Shown here in pieces: positions 53,161 to 63,032 of a stretch of 64,000 nucleotides of DNA. Location of the stretch: the NCBI GenBank assembly GCA_013339765.2, contig CM023448.1, positions 26,984,551 to 27,048,550 of the forward strand. The letters are read 5' to 3'. Each line of letters opens with the position of its first letter. Positions within the stretch are counted from its first letter, which is position 1. The DNA comes from Haemaphysalis longicornis (Eukaryota > Arthropoda > Arachnida > Ixodida > Ixodidae). The translations under genes and the position numbers were made by a program. The notes under the pieces were generated by a model that saw only the letters and a program-made list of their open reading frames with translations, was not told the origin of the DNA and did not search any database.

Positions 53161-53389
53161 TTTCCCGACAGGGTAACCAAGAGATTTTGTAGCAATACTT
53201 AATGGTCTGTCATGTGACACTTTTGCATTGAACCAAAAATTCCCTTTTACGCTATAAAATCTGCAGAGACTACAAAATGGTCTGTCGCATGGCAGATAAT
53301 AATAGTAATTACGGAATGCTGCATGTAGTGGCTGAAGGACAGTCTGTGGCGCAACGGAACTTTGTGTATTGCCTACAGGGTGTTGCACA

Positions 53390-53780
53390 GCAGACATTTC
53401 TGTATTATAACATAAATGCCTCATTCGACAGACATTTTATTGTTCTACTACAATGGTTGTTGTAGTGGAAAACAGAATGTCTGTCTCATGATAGATATGT
53501 GTGTTGTACTACATAAATATCTGTCGTACGACAGACATTCTGTCGTCGTACTACAGAGATTCCTGTCTCACAACAGACCATCCTGCTTTCCCAACAGAAA
53601 TTCCTGTTGTGCGACAGAAATGCCTGTCATATGACAGGTTTTCTGTAGTTCTACTACAGAAATTTCCTGTCGCACAACAGACTATCCTGTAGTGTCCCAC
53701 AACAGACCATCCTGTAGTTCCAATATAAATCCCTGTCGTGCGACAGAAATTTTTGTTGTGTGACCAAAATTCCTTTTGTG
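53390..53780. repeat. Array of about 20-bp palindromic units (CCTGTCGTGCGACAGAAAT)
   Basis: At least ten successive units: CTGTCGTACGACAG (a perfect 14-bp palindrome, 53521-53534), CTGTCGTCGTACTACAG, CCTGTTGTGCGACAGAAAT, CCTGTCATATGACAGG, CTGTAGTTCTACTACAG, CCTGTCGCACAACAGAC, CCTGTCGTGCGACAGAAAT. Units are 18-25 bp, dyad-symmetric and separated by a short AT tract. Upstream 53270-53390 has looser members (GTCTGTCGCATGGCAG). It contains no reading frame with meaning; translated frames across it are repeat artefacts. Confidence 0.8.
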
Positions 53781-56700
53781 TTTTTCGACTTGGACCTCTG
53801 TCTTTTTTCCAGTCATTGCATCTCAATTTGAAGGTCGTGGAATTTTTTTGAGCTGCATGCGGTACATATTTTTAATTCTGCCAGTTCATTGTTGAAAAGT
53901 ACTCTTTTTTTAATACGGAGTTTTTAACATTTTTTTTCTTTATTTACCCTGCGGTAATATGAAAATGCAACTTCCATCAATTGTGCATGTTTTTAAAGTG
54001 CACAGCGTTACACGATTCACCCATTCCTCCCTATACCTTCCGAGTTATTTCCACCAATTTGTTTTTTTTGGGTTTTGCGTTTCAGGCTTAAATTTTATAT
54101 GCATATGATGCATATTTTGATTTCACTGCTAAATTTCTTCAATGTTCTTACGGTTCTTCCTTTCGTAGTATTTATTTTATCAATATTCAGTTCGACCAAA
54201 TAAATATCCTTATGTTAATCAACAATAACATGTTTGACTTCGGCAATTTATGCCTATAAAAAGAAGTGCCCAACTGACTGACTCAGTGATTGAGCGACTG
54301 GCTGGCTTACTCATCAACGCCCTGTCAAAATTGGCAGATCCAAATACTGGACAATTCGAGAGTACACTTCTGTCATAGCGTAGAGCTCGATCAGTAAGTC
54401 TGAATTGCCGGAAATCGCAGTCCTGATCGAGGAAAAGGCGAAATTGTGTTTTCATAAATTCTTGATTATACCGCTGATCCGTTCACATACCAAGTTCTGT
54501 TGGCTGATATGTCTAGTGTTTAGGATATTAAAAAGTGTTATGGAAGTTTGTTTTAACCAACACCGTCAAGGTGATTTCGCATTCCGCAACTAAATTGGTG
54601 TTCTTGTAGATTGTTGAAAAATCTTTAACTGATCATTATCTAATTAGTTTTTGCTAACATATGTTCTCATACAAATGCAGAAAATTCAATCCTAGAGATT
54701 TGGCCTGGCGCAACCGTATAAATTGGGCAAATTTGGTTTTACAAACGACACGAGTGACGAGCGGAAAAGGCCTAACCGGTGATGTCCACGCCTAGCCAAA
54801 ATGAAGGTTAAAATGTGTTGAGATCTCTTGAGCACATTGTGATGGTAGTGTTGGCGCTCGATATTGCTGAAAGTGTAAAAGCTACACCACCGCGAGACTG
54901 GAAGGCCGGGGAAATATTTTTTTCATAATATATTTTTCTTTTGTTCATCATTAGAGATACTGTACTGTTTTTTTGTGGCCCAGGTATTTAGGCATCGTTC
55001 CACGACATTTTTCCATGACACCGACTTACTAGACGTAATGAAGAATTCGGGAAAATGGTCAGTTTTACACATACTCAATAACCGCACAGCCCGTATATGT
55101 TTAATTTATTTTTGCCTTCAATTGTGCCCATCGAGTAGGCCAAAGATCCCATTAGAATATTAGTTTTAAAACGCGGGTAAAAAAGTAAGCGAGAATTCTT
55201 TATTATACGTTCCACTGGACGTGGAATTCACATGAATTCTCCTGCGTTGGCAATAGCGCTCACCATCTGTTGGCACTTCAGAAAACCTCGAGCCTCACAG
55301 TAAGAGCCCGTGACGTTTATCATATTTCTTTTGACCGATAGAACATCGTTCCTATTTGCGTAGCTAACACTTTTCCACGGGTAGGAATACCATCCCTCCC
55401 CCGGTCCGCCTAAGTCGTCTGTTTCCCACCGCCGCCTACGGCTGAATGCAAGCTCTGTTTACAACCCCGTAATCCTCATACCTTATTAGAGTGCAAGGAA
55501 AGCCACAATCTTTTCTTTTATCCCAATCGCGCCCCTAAGCCGTAGGATAATCTGGTGACTGGCAGTGATCTGGATGTCCAGACGCTTTGCTCCCCCTGCG
55601 CGAAGGCTTGCCCGCTCACCTCATGGCTCAGTGGACTGTTTATCACTGGAATGTTTTCCACTCACTCACTCACTCGCTGGAGCACACCAGCTTGGTGCGA
55701 TTTGGTGCGCGAGATTTGCCGTAAAACCAATATCCAGACATTAAAATTACAATGAGACGCCCCTGGTTGGTGCCTATGTATTGACAGCAAGCATTAGTTC
55801 CAAATTGGGGTGAAATAGCCATTTGTGACAACTAACAAATAGTAGAACATATGTTGTACCTATTATTGTCACCAGTAGCCAGTAGCCCACAGGGGCAATA
55901 TCGGGTACTACGATTAGTAAAACATATTTGAAAAACAGCCACCCAATGAAGACTTTCCTGTATTTCTGCTTTTTTTTGCATATCTGACGTTCTTTAGGTG
56001 TGGTTTTTTAGTGTTTATTTTTTGGTGGAGATGTTTATATAATGTACAGTAGACTCGCGATAAATAAAGCTCTGGTAATTCGTATTTTCAGTTATTTCAA
56101 ACCAAATTCAAATTTTTCGTTGACCCGCTATCTTTTCAATGTATTTAAAAGCCGCTTTAGTCAAACTCCATCACTCGGTCCATTTGTACTTTTTGCGTCT
56201 CCAAATTAGAAAATATCCTTCGGCTTTCTGTCAGCTGTTTCAAAATTTGCGAGCTTATAAAATCAATATTCGAAAAATGAAAATATAAGCCTCAATACTT
56301 CAAGCAAACGGGCGGTCCTAGTAAACAAACATTTGAAACGAAGCCCAAGTAAGCTATACCGTGACGTTTTTCAAATTCTCTAGCCTTATTGACCATTTTC
56401 AGGATGCAAATTAGAAAACCACAACAAAGGAACAGGGCCTCTAAAACGTCTAAACATTATTGACTGCCTATGGTTGTCGAAGTGATTAAAACCACGTGGG
56501 TCAGTGTCGAAAAAAGAAAAAAGAAACAGACACAATCACGCATTTGCGTGTCGCCAGTGAACAAAAAAAAGACAAACAATGACACAGCGGTACAAAAGTA
56601 GCGCGGGTGGAATTCTGCTTGTTCACCCTTACACATCTGCTTTGTGTTTATTCTGCGCAGTTATTGTTTAAAACGCCTCAAAATTAAAAAAAAGTAATTA

Positions 56701-57290
56701 AAATGAGTGCCTAATTGTAATGTGTCCTCTCACCATGCCCACAGTCCCATAAGTCACGGCTTCTGATATTCAAAGTGCGGATAATTCAAACAAAATCTCG
56801 GGGCTCTTAGAGCTTGAATTATCGCCAGTGACTATTTTTATTTGGGCAGTATGGAGTAAAAAGGTTTTCAAAATTTTGTTCCCCCTAGGTACGCCCAACT
56901 ATGTATAAATATTTGGCTTACGCGGTTACGCATGGTTTGGGAAATGTTATAGATTTAAACTGGTTCCTACATGTTTCCTAGTTTATTAATTTATTTACGA
57001 TGTTTTTCTAAGATTATCAAGTTTACTATTGTTTTTATGAAGGACTGGCTGACGAATGTATTTGTGATTTTGTCGGTTCCTTGTGGTGTAATTATCTTGT
57101 ACGTTTTTTTGTTTTTAAATTTTCCCCTAGTAGTTATATTTACGCTTTTAGAGCAAACATGTGCCACTACAGCCATTTCTTCATTTCGGGGAAATGTCGT
57201 ACGTCACAGTTGCACCTGTTCGCTTTTGTGTTATCCTTTTTCGCTGAAGCTCTGGCGTTATTATGGGCTTTTCCATTTTAGATGCGGAGC
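53781..57290. other. Unassigned AT-rich DNA
   Basis: 3.5 kb with no recognisable gene, RNA, terminal repeat or tandem array. A purine/pyrimidine-rich AT background with scattered homopolymers. Confidence 0.5.
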
Positions 57291-57460
57291 GTCTTATGCT
57301 CGGGGGTATGTCCTGCGGTGTCGGTGGTGGTCTGGCGTCCGCACACCACCGTTTCTTGGCCAGTCCCCCACGTCTTATACTCGGGGTATGTCCCGCAGCG
57401 TCGGCGGTCGTCCGGCGTCCGCACACCACCGTTTCGTGGCCAATCCCCCACGTGGGTACG
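57291..57460 (+). repeat. Two-copy 81-bp tandem repeat with CCCACGTGGG end
   Basis: GTCTTATGCTCGGGGGTATG (57291) and GTCTTATACTCGGGGTATGT (57372) start two units of about 81 bp, each running through GTCCGCACACCACCGTTTC to TCCCCCACG. The second ends CCCACGTGGGTACGTGC (57448 on), shared with R512. It is preceded by GATGCGGAGC and followed by an (AAC)n tract (57479-57502). Belongs to the same dispersed family as 59966 (GATGCAAAGCATCTCTTGCT). Confidence 0.8.
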
Positions 57461-57591
57461 TGCTATAGAAGAGGAACAGCAACAACAACAACAACAACAA
57501 CTCCGGTTGTGCTTGCGCTTGACTCCGTGATTCTTCAGATGAAGTAGGATGGAAGCAAAAGCCCCGTCAGTGAGTGTGCTGACGCAATTAA

Positions 57592-59251
57592 AGGGACACT
57601 GAAGTGAATTTGTCCAGCTCCCGTTTTTGCTTGCACTGCGTAGACTGGCTCAAATTAACACACTTTTCATCGTTTATCCGGTTGACAAATCGGTAATTAT
57701 TTTATAAAGCGCGAAAGAAGAAAAACTACCATGCGCGGTTTGCGGCGGCCGCACCAACTAAAGCTGTGACGTTAGGAGGAGCCGCACCGTGATTGGACGA
57801 TGCCCAAGGTGAGCAACCAAACAAGTTTCGGTTTCGGTTTCGGTTCTGTAAAACACAACCGGTGGCGTTGTTGGATGGGCATTCTCAATAACTCAGTAAT
57901 CATCGTACCACGCTTCTGCCATGTTGTCACCTGTAAAAATGCATAAAGATAAGCCTCCCAGGACGGCTTGGAATCGTAGCATTCACTAGCCGAGGCCTAC
58001 GCAGTGCATGGACGCCCTCCGCGTACCCGCAGACGCCCAAATGTCATGCGCTTTTCCCCCATATTTGGAGCTTGCCTCACTCATGCCTGTACCGTAAAAA
58101 GCGTGTTCGCACCAGGCCAAGGGTCTGTTCATTCTGGCCTGTGCCCACTGCCCGCAAGCAGTCGGTGCTTATGGCAACAGCACGCCAACGAGAACTCGCT
58201 AGCGCGCCAGTGCCAGCCTGCGCGCGTTGTGTGAACTAGTTCGTGGAGCCATGAACGTTGCGGCCCAAAAAAAGGTGAACTCCATGAAGAAAACATCGGC
58301 AGAAAACGAAAAAGTTAGCTTACAAAAAAAAAAGCACGTACCCGCGGGGATTCGAACTCGTGACTTGCAAAATACGTGCATACCTAGCGCCCCAGACAAC
58401 TAGACCACGGGGACGGGCTCTGCTGACCTTGGTAATATAGGGTATATATTGTACAACCAGTTTACACTTTTATTTAGTTTTGACATTTCAAGCAGTTTAG
58501 GTGACTATTTGTTGTATTGCGCTCGTGCAGTAAGGGTCGCCCGAGTTTCCACAATAGCTCACGTCTAGCAATTGCATTTCGTAGACGGAAAAGCGTTCGC
58601 AGATGCGTAGTCGTGCTGCTGACCGCTGTGCTTGTTCGCCCAGCGCAAAAAAGTGCTTCCCGCACCCTTGTTTTACGCTGTACGGTAAAAATAAAAATAG
58701 TTGATTTTATTTCCTTAGTTGATTTTATTTCCTATATTGACTTCGCTGATCTTCCCCTTCTCCCGCCTTAAAGAGGCGTTATATTTTCCTCCTGGCGTAC
58801 CAGTCACCGAAGCGTCGCATGTGCGCTTGTGCAGCGCTTGTGTGAAGCGACCTTGACTTGGAGCTAAATACAGTGTACAAACTAACCAAGTAAAGAAAGG
58901 CAGATTCTTCCATTCACAAACGTGTCCTGGCTTCGTTTCAACTGAGCGAACGAATTGCGACGACCCGTCGGCGGCCGGCGGACGAAACGCTGGGCCGACT
59001 GACTCTGTCTGAAGGCCGGGGAGCCGTGCAGTAACGCAGCCAATTGCCAGCTCATCCCCTCCTGACGTCACACGAAAACGCCGCAGAAAATGGGCGAGCG
59101 TAAAGAGAGGGGGACAGCATTTTCGAATTAATTTTTCTACTAAATAAAATCGCGTAAACGCGCCCAGGGTGGTCGAAACATGGCCTGGGGACTCCGGACT
59201 ACAATTTGCGCAAGTAATCCCGCAATGTTTACATATCACTTCAGGGTCCCT
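57592..59251. mobile_element. TTAA-flanked DNA transposon, non-autonomous (1.66 kb)
   Basis: Left end TTAA + AGGGACACTGAAGTGA (57588-57607); right end, inverted, TATCACTTCAGGGTCCCT + TTAA (59234-59255). The inverted termini AGGGACMCTGAAGTGA and the TTAA on both sides fit a TTAA-targeting element of the piggyBac or Kolobok type. No transposase frame was found inside, and a tRNA-derived repeat (58330-58425) is nested within, so the original element was shorter. Among the elements in the window its ends are the best defined after BEL-1. Confidence 0.8.
58330..58425 (-). repeat. tRNA-derived SINE/tRNA pseudogene (minus strand)
   Basis: On the minus strand: A box GTGGTCTAGTTG (58409-58398), B box GAGTTCGAATCCCCG (about 58359-58345), then GCGGGTACGTGC and a T10 run (58333-58324), a Pol III terminator. 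T-stem pairing is poor, so a working tRNA is unlikely. Nested in the TTAA element. Confidence 0.65.
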
Positions 59252-59261
59252 TTAAGTGAGA

Positions 59262-59502
59262 GCATCAGCGCAAACACTAACAGCAATTACACCCAACTAC
59301 AATCCACGGAACGTGTATCGATCTCGTCTTTACCAACTGCAACGGCGACGACTACATACAACCGCTGCTACGAGATCCACTGACTGTGCACTTCAGCGAC
59401 CATAAGGCCGTCATACTCAAAGTAAGAAGACGTGCAAACCTGAATAAAGCCTTTAGATACCACTTCAATCTCGTCTCATTAGCGTATAAACGTATACATT
59501 AG
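59262..59502 (+). pseudogene. EEP-domain C-terminal remnant (copy 2)
   Basis: One frame reads TTIHGTCIDLVFTNCNGDDY then IQPLLRDPLTVHFSDHKAVI and LKVRRRANLNKAF, with a stop at 59500-59502. The S/T-x-I-D-L-V-F and S-D-H motifs are the last two catalytic blocks of the EEP nuclease fold. It matches the remnant at 1761-2280 closely (shared TTIHGxCIDLVF and DHKAVI). This copy keeps the intact S-D-H that the other lost. The domain is cut on its 5' side by the TTAA element. The stop lies 2 bp before the left end of the adjoining 380-bp MITE. Confidence 0.78.
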
Positions 59503-59504
59503 GG

Positions 59505-59884
59505 AAAATTACACCCATCTCCCCGAAGGGAACCATGAGTAGGATATATGGGCATTATGGGGTTTAGTTTTCGTTTCATTTTTCATTTATTCACTTTATT
59601 AAGATTTCATACATGAAAGCCAAAAGACTGCTTGGACCCGTAGCCAAAGGTTAGTATAGGGTCCAATCTGGGAGTACAAGGCACTAAAACAAAATAAAAG
59701 AACAAGATAAAAGTGGTAAACCAGGAGTATAGGGCATTCAAACAAAATCTAAGCACAAAATAAATGTAGTTCACTACATTTCCACCAAATTTGGCTAACA
59801 AACATAATTGAAATGCAAACGGAACCCCCATGACGCTCCGCATCCTACTCATGGTTCCGTTCGGGGAGATTGGTGTAATTTTTT
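59505..59884. mobile_element. 380-bp MITE with 41-bp terminal inverted repeats
   Basis: The left end AAAATTACACCCATCTCCCC (59505-59545, including GAAGGGAACCATGAGTAGGAT) is matched inverted by 59842-59884 (ATCCTACTCATGGTTCCGTT and GGGGAGATTGGTGTAATTTT). The interior is a single AT-rich stretch with no protein motif. Its terminal hairpin-forming TCTCCCCGAAGGGAACC recurs elsewhere (2373, 60955). Confidence 0.88.
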
Positions 59885-59965
59885 GTCCTGGATTTTTGAA
59901 GCACAGGTAAATTGTAGATATTTCACATTTTTAATGATCCTTTTTTAAAAGCGATACTTTTTCTG

Positions 59966-60020
59966 TATTAGATGCAAAGCATCTCTTGCTCGGGGCTATG
60001 TCCGGCGTCAATCCATTGCC
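59966..60020 (+). repeat. GATGCAAAGCATC palindrome repeat end
   Basis: TTAGATGCAAAGCATCTCTT followed by GCTCGGGGCTATGTCCGGC. GATGCAAAGCATC is a near-perfect palindrome. Related text occurs at 57281 and 60268 (TTAGCGTCTCTTGCTC), marking dispersed copies. Confidence 0.55.
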
Positions 60021-60310
60021 CGCACCTCTCCCCTACACTATAAAAAAAGAAATAGCGGCGCCCGGTTTCCATCCCACGACTCTCTGGCCGCAACGGGAGG
60101 TACGCGGCGCTCTTCCCACTGCCCTATAAAACCGAGTCAGGAGCAAGTGCTACGAACGCGCCTTATGTCCTTGACTCATTCAAACTACGTCAAGAAGCTA
60201 CTGATACAACGAAGGCACGCGAAGCTAACGTCAACGGAAACGACCAACTGAAAACTTTAGAGGAGGATGTTAGCGTCTCTTGCTCAGGGGGGTATCCCGC
60301 ATCCGTTCCC

Positions 60311-60677
60311 CGTCCGCAGCGCCTCTGATGATGATTGTGGCAGGATGCCCCTAGGGACTGGCCAACCAAAGAATCCCTCACGAGATAGTTTTGCGTTCAA
60401 CCACCGTCGTCATCTTGCCGCAGGGGACCGCTGAATACGAAGAAGGAGAAGACAAAGGTGCGAAGAGGAGGGCGTGTACGTTGCTCTCGCCCCATCCGCA
60501 GCGCTTCTGATGATGATTTTAGCAGGATGCCCCTAGGGATCAGCCAACCAAAGAATCCATCGCGACATAGCTTCGCGTTAAACCACCGTCGTCATCTTCC
60601 CGCAGGGGAACCGCTAGAGAAGAAGAAGGAGAAGAAGACAAAGCTGCGAAAACGAAGCCGTGTACGTTGCTCTCAGC
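60311..60677 (+). repeat. Two-copy tandem duplication, period 182-187 bp
   Basis: CCGCAGCGCCTCTGATGATG (60314) recurs as CCGCAGCGCTTCTGATGATG (60496). The units stay collinear through GCAGGATGCCCCTAGGGA, CCAACCAAAGAATCC, CCACCGTCGTCATCTT, GAAGAAGGAGAAGA and TGTACGTTGCTCTC. Differences are scattered substitutions plus a small gain of AGA triplets in the second unit. Confidence 0.9.
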
Positions 60678-60954
60678 CGGTGCACCAACGTCAACAACGT
60701 TTACTTCACCAACGCTGACGGAGACTACCGATTCTACCGATAGCGCGCGCGCTGCACCTCCTCTCCACCCCTCCACGCAAGCTTCGCGAGAAGCGCGCAT
60801 GCCCGTCTCCTCTCTCATCTCCTCCTCTCCACTCCATCTGCTCTCTGTAATAAACCCGGTCTGCGGGCCGCTTCTTCACTGCTGCTTCGGTTGAGACACG
60901 CTGCCCCGTCCGATGAGCTGAATGGACGCCAACAATTCTGCTTGAATCACCCCA

Positions 60955-60986
60955 TAGTTCCCTTCGGGGAGATGGTGTAATTTTTT
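60955..60986 (+). repeat. Hairpin element end CCCTTCGGGGAGATGGTG + T-run
   Basis: ATAGTTCCCTTCGGGGAGAT then GGTGTAATTTTTT matches the right end of the 59505-59884 MITE and, more loosely, 2373-2406. The matching left end was not found in the window, so this is an isolated terminus or the end of the 59966-60986 composite. Confidence 0.65.
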
Positions 60987-62960
60987 AAAGGCACGCATTC
61001 TTGTTCAATTCGTCCGACTGTCATGTCATTGTGTGCGCAGGAGTTGGTAGCCTGTATCGCCTTGATTGGAAGCCGTATGAGTGCTCGTGGAATTCGTCAT
61101 TTTTTAGCTGGTCTCCTATGGTAATTGCACATATTTAAAATATTTTGGGGAGTTCTGTCTAGTAATTATTTCTTTGGGTATTTTCTGCTAAGAGCCGTGT
61201 TAGTAACATATTGTTGTAGATGCATTGCACGGATACAATCTTGTGCAGTTTGAAAACTGGATCCGTGTGGGGCATCATATGTTGTATTCACATTCGAGCG
61301 CATGGTTTTTTTGTGAATGAACAATACTTTGTTTATTTTAGATTTAGTGGAATATCCCGAAATCAGGTGGCAGGAACATAGGCGTGACAAAAAAAGTTAA
61401 TAATAGATCAGCAACATAATTCTCCTAGAAAAAACGGAACTAAGACCTGTACAAAACCAGCCACGGAAGACGATTGTTCGCGACTGAGTTAACGTGGTAG
61501 TTTTAGAAAACGTTCGTTCAAAAATTAATCCTACGCTTTCCCCGGTAGGGATAATTTTAATCTGGGAGCTATGAATAATTTATCATGGATAGTATTTATG
61601 TGATATCCCGGTTTAAAAAGGACAGCTCTTGTTTTCGTTAGGTCATTGGCTAAAGAAGTACCAAAGCACCAGCTTCTAAGTGCAGTTTCCGTGAAAACTA
61701 ATTGGAGCATGGTAGCGTGAATTGACAAGAAATATTTGTTTGAGAAACTGCTTGGCTGCATTGGTGTGCGTTCAAAGAAGTTATCACTACTAGAAAAAGC
61801 TTCCTGTGCACCAGTAATGGCTGTCATAAAGCCACTAAGACAAATATTTTGTGATGTTGGCAAATATTTGTTCCAATTACTTATGGTGGCCCCTTTACAT
61901 TGAGAACGATGCCTTCGCTAAATAATAAATAAAAGCATTTGCTAGCGTAATAAATAAACTGATATCACCGCTGTATATAACAAATTATGCTAAATGGAAC
62001 ATCTTGACTACGTCGTTCATGTGCAGGTTAATGGGCAGGTGACCAAAAAGTCTACATTGTGGGACATCAAATTTTAACGGTACAGTGTAGGGTGTCATTA
62101 TTAATACCAAAATATGGCGTTCACTGCTGCAAGTAGCATGTGATTATGTCTAAGATTATTCCCTGGAAACCCTAAAGGTTGCAATTCTTATTAAGCTGTC
62201 AGAATTAATGCAATTAAAAGCCCCTGAAATTTCTCTAAAGATGTTAAGTGTGAGTAATTTGTCCTACCACACCTGAAATTAGGTATTTTAAGTTAAGTAT
62301 GCTATTCTGCAGACACAACTTTTCAATAACTGAATTTGCTTGCCGTTTCGTTTCAGGCACGTCACAAATTGTTTTGATACTTTCGTTCTTAATATTTTTG
62401 ACGTGTTTTTAGAAACCCAGAGATATTGGAAGGGGGTTCATAGTTTCAAGATTTATTCGGCTGTCTGCCTTGGAAAATGACTCATACTTTGGCTACATGC
62501 ATGGCCATGGGAATATGGCCTTCGGGGAAATTTGGCTCTACACCTGGACAGGAACGGACGAGAAGATATGAAGAACGTGTTTAACTGCTAAAATGGGCGA
62601 GTGATCACAACGAGTACGTTCGCTATTGCGCAGAGAAAGGAAAGTCGAGACAATTTCTTGGGCGTCGTTTGGCATTTAAATGCTCTTTCGCTCTTCCGTA
62701 GATTAGGTAATCTAAGCTGCACGAACAATTGTTAGGTACAAAATTTTTCAAGTGCAAATTTGTTAGGTATAAAATAGTGATTCAAGGAATTTCCGGTTCA
62801 TCTGTGGACAAACGCACTCCGTCCAGCGTTTCTTTCATCGTGGCTTCCTTTTGTTGATGGGTATTTTCGAGCAAAAAATGCAAATTATGTCATTATTTAT
62901 TGCTCCGTTTTATTGTTTCAGGGTAGCATATATTATAACAGAGGTATTTTCTCATGTTTC
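60987..62960. other. Unassigned AT-rich DNA
   Basis: No recognisable gene. A minus-strand frame of 110 codons at 61531-61863 has no motif I can place, and its reality as a gene is unsupported. Confidence 0.45.
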
Positions 62961-62974
62961 AAGCATTTATTACA

Positions 62975-63032
62975 CAATTACAGATTACAGATTACAGATT
63001 ACAGTTTACAGATTACAAACAATTACAGATTA
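62975..63032 (+). repeat. (ATTACAG)n microsatellite
   Basis: TTACAGATTACAGATTACAG followed by TTTACAGATTACAAACAATT and ACAGATTATG: a 7-bp repeat with drift. Confidence 0.85.

Noticed and set aside
52669..53202. 177-codon frame
   Set aside because: Overlaps the GTATTCC tandem duplication; repeats of peptide text mirror DNA repeats.
53390..53780. CRISPR-like repeat array
   Set aside because: Unit length varies, there are no unique spacers between identical repeats, and the genome is eukaryotic.
56971..57468. 165-codon open frame with hydrophobic N-terminus
   Set aside because: It runs into the 81-bp tandem repeat and its sequence follows T-rich DNA; no domain recognised.
61531..61863. 110-codon minus-strand frame
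   Set aside because: Composition is compatible with protein, but no motif or neighbouring transposon part supports it.
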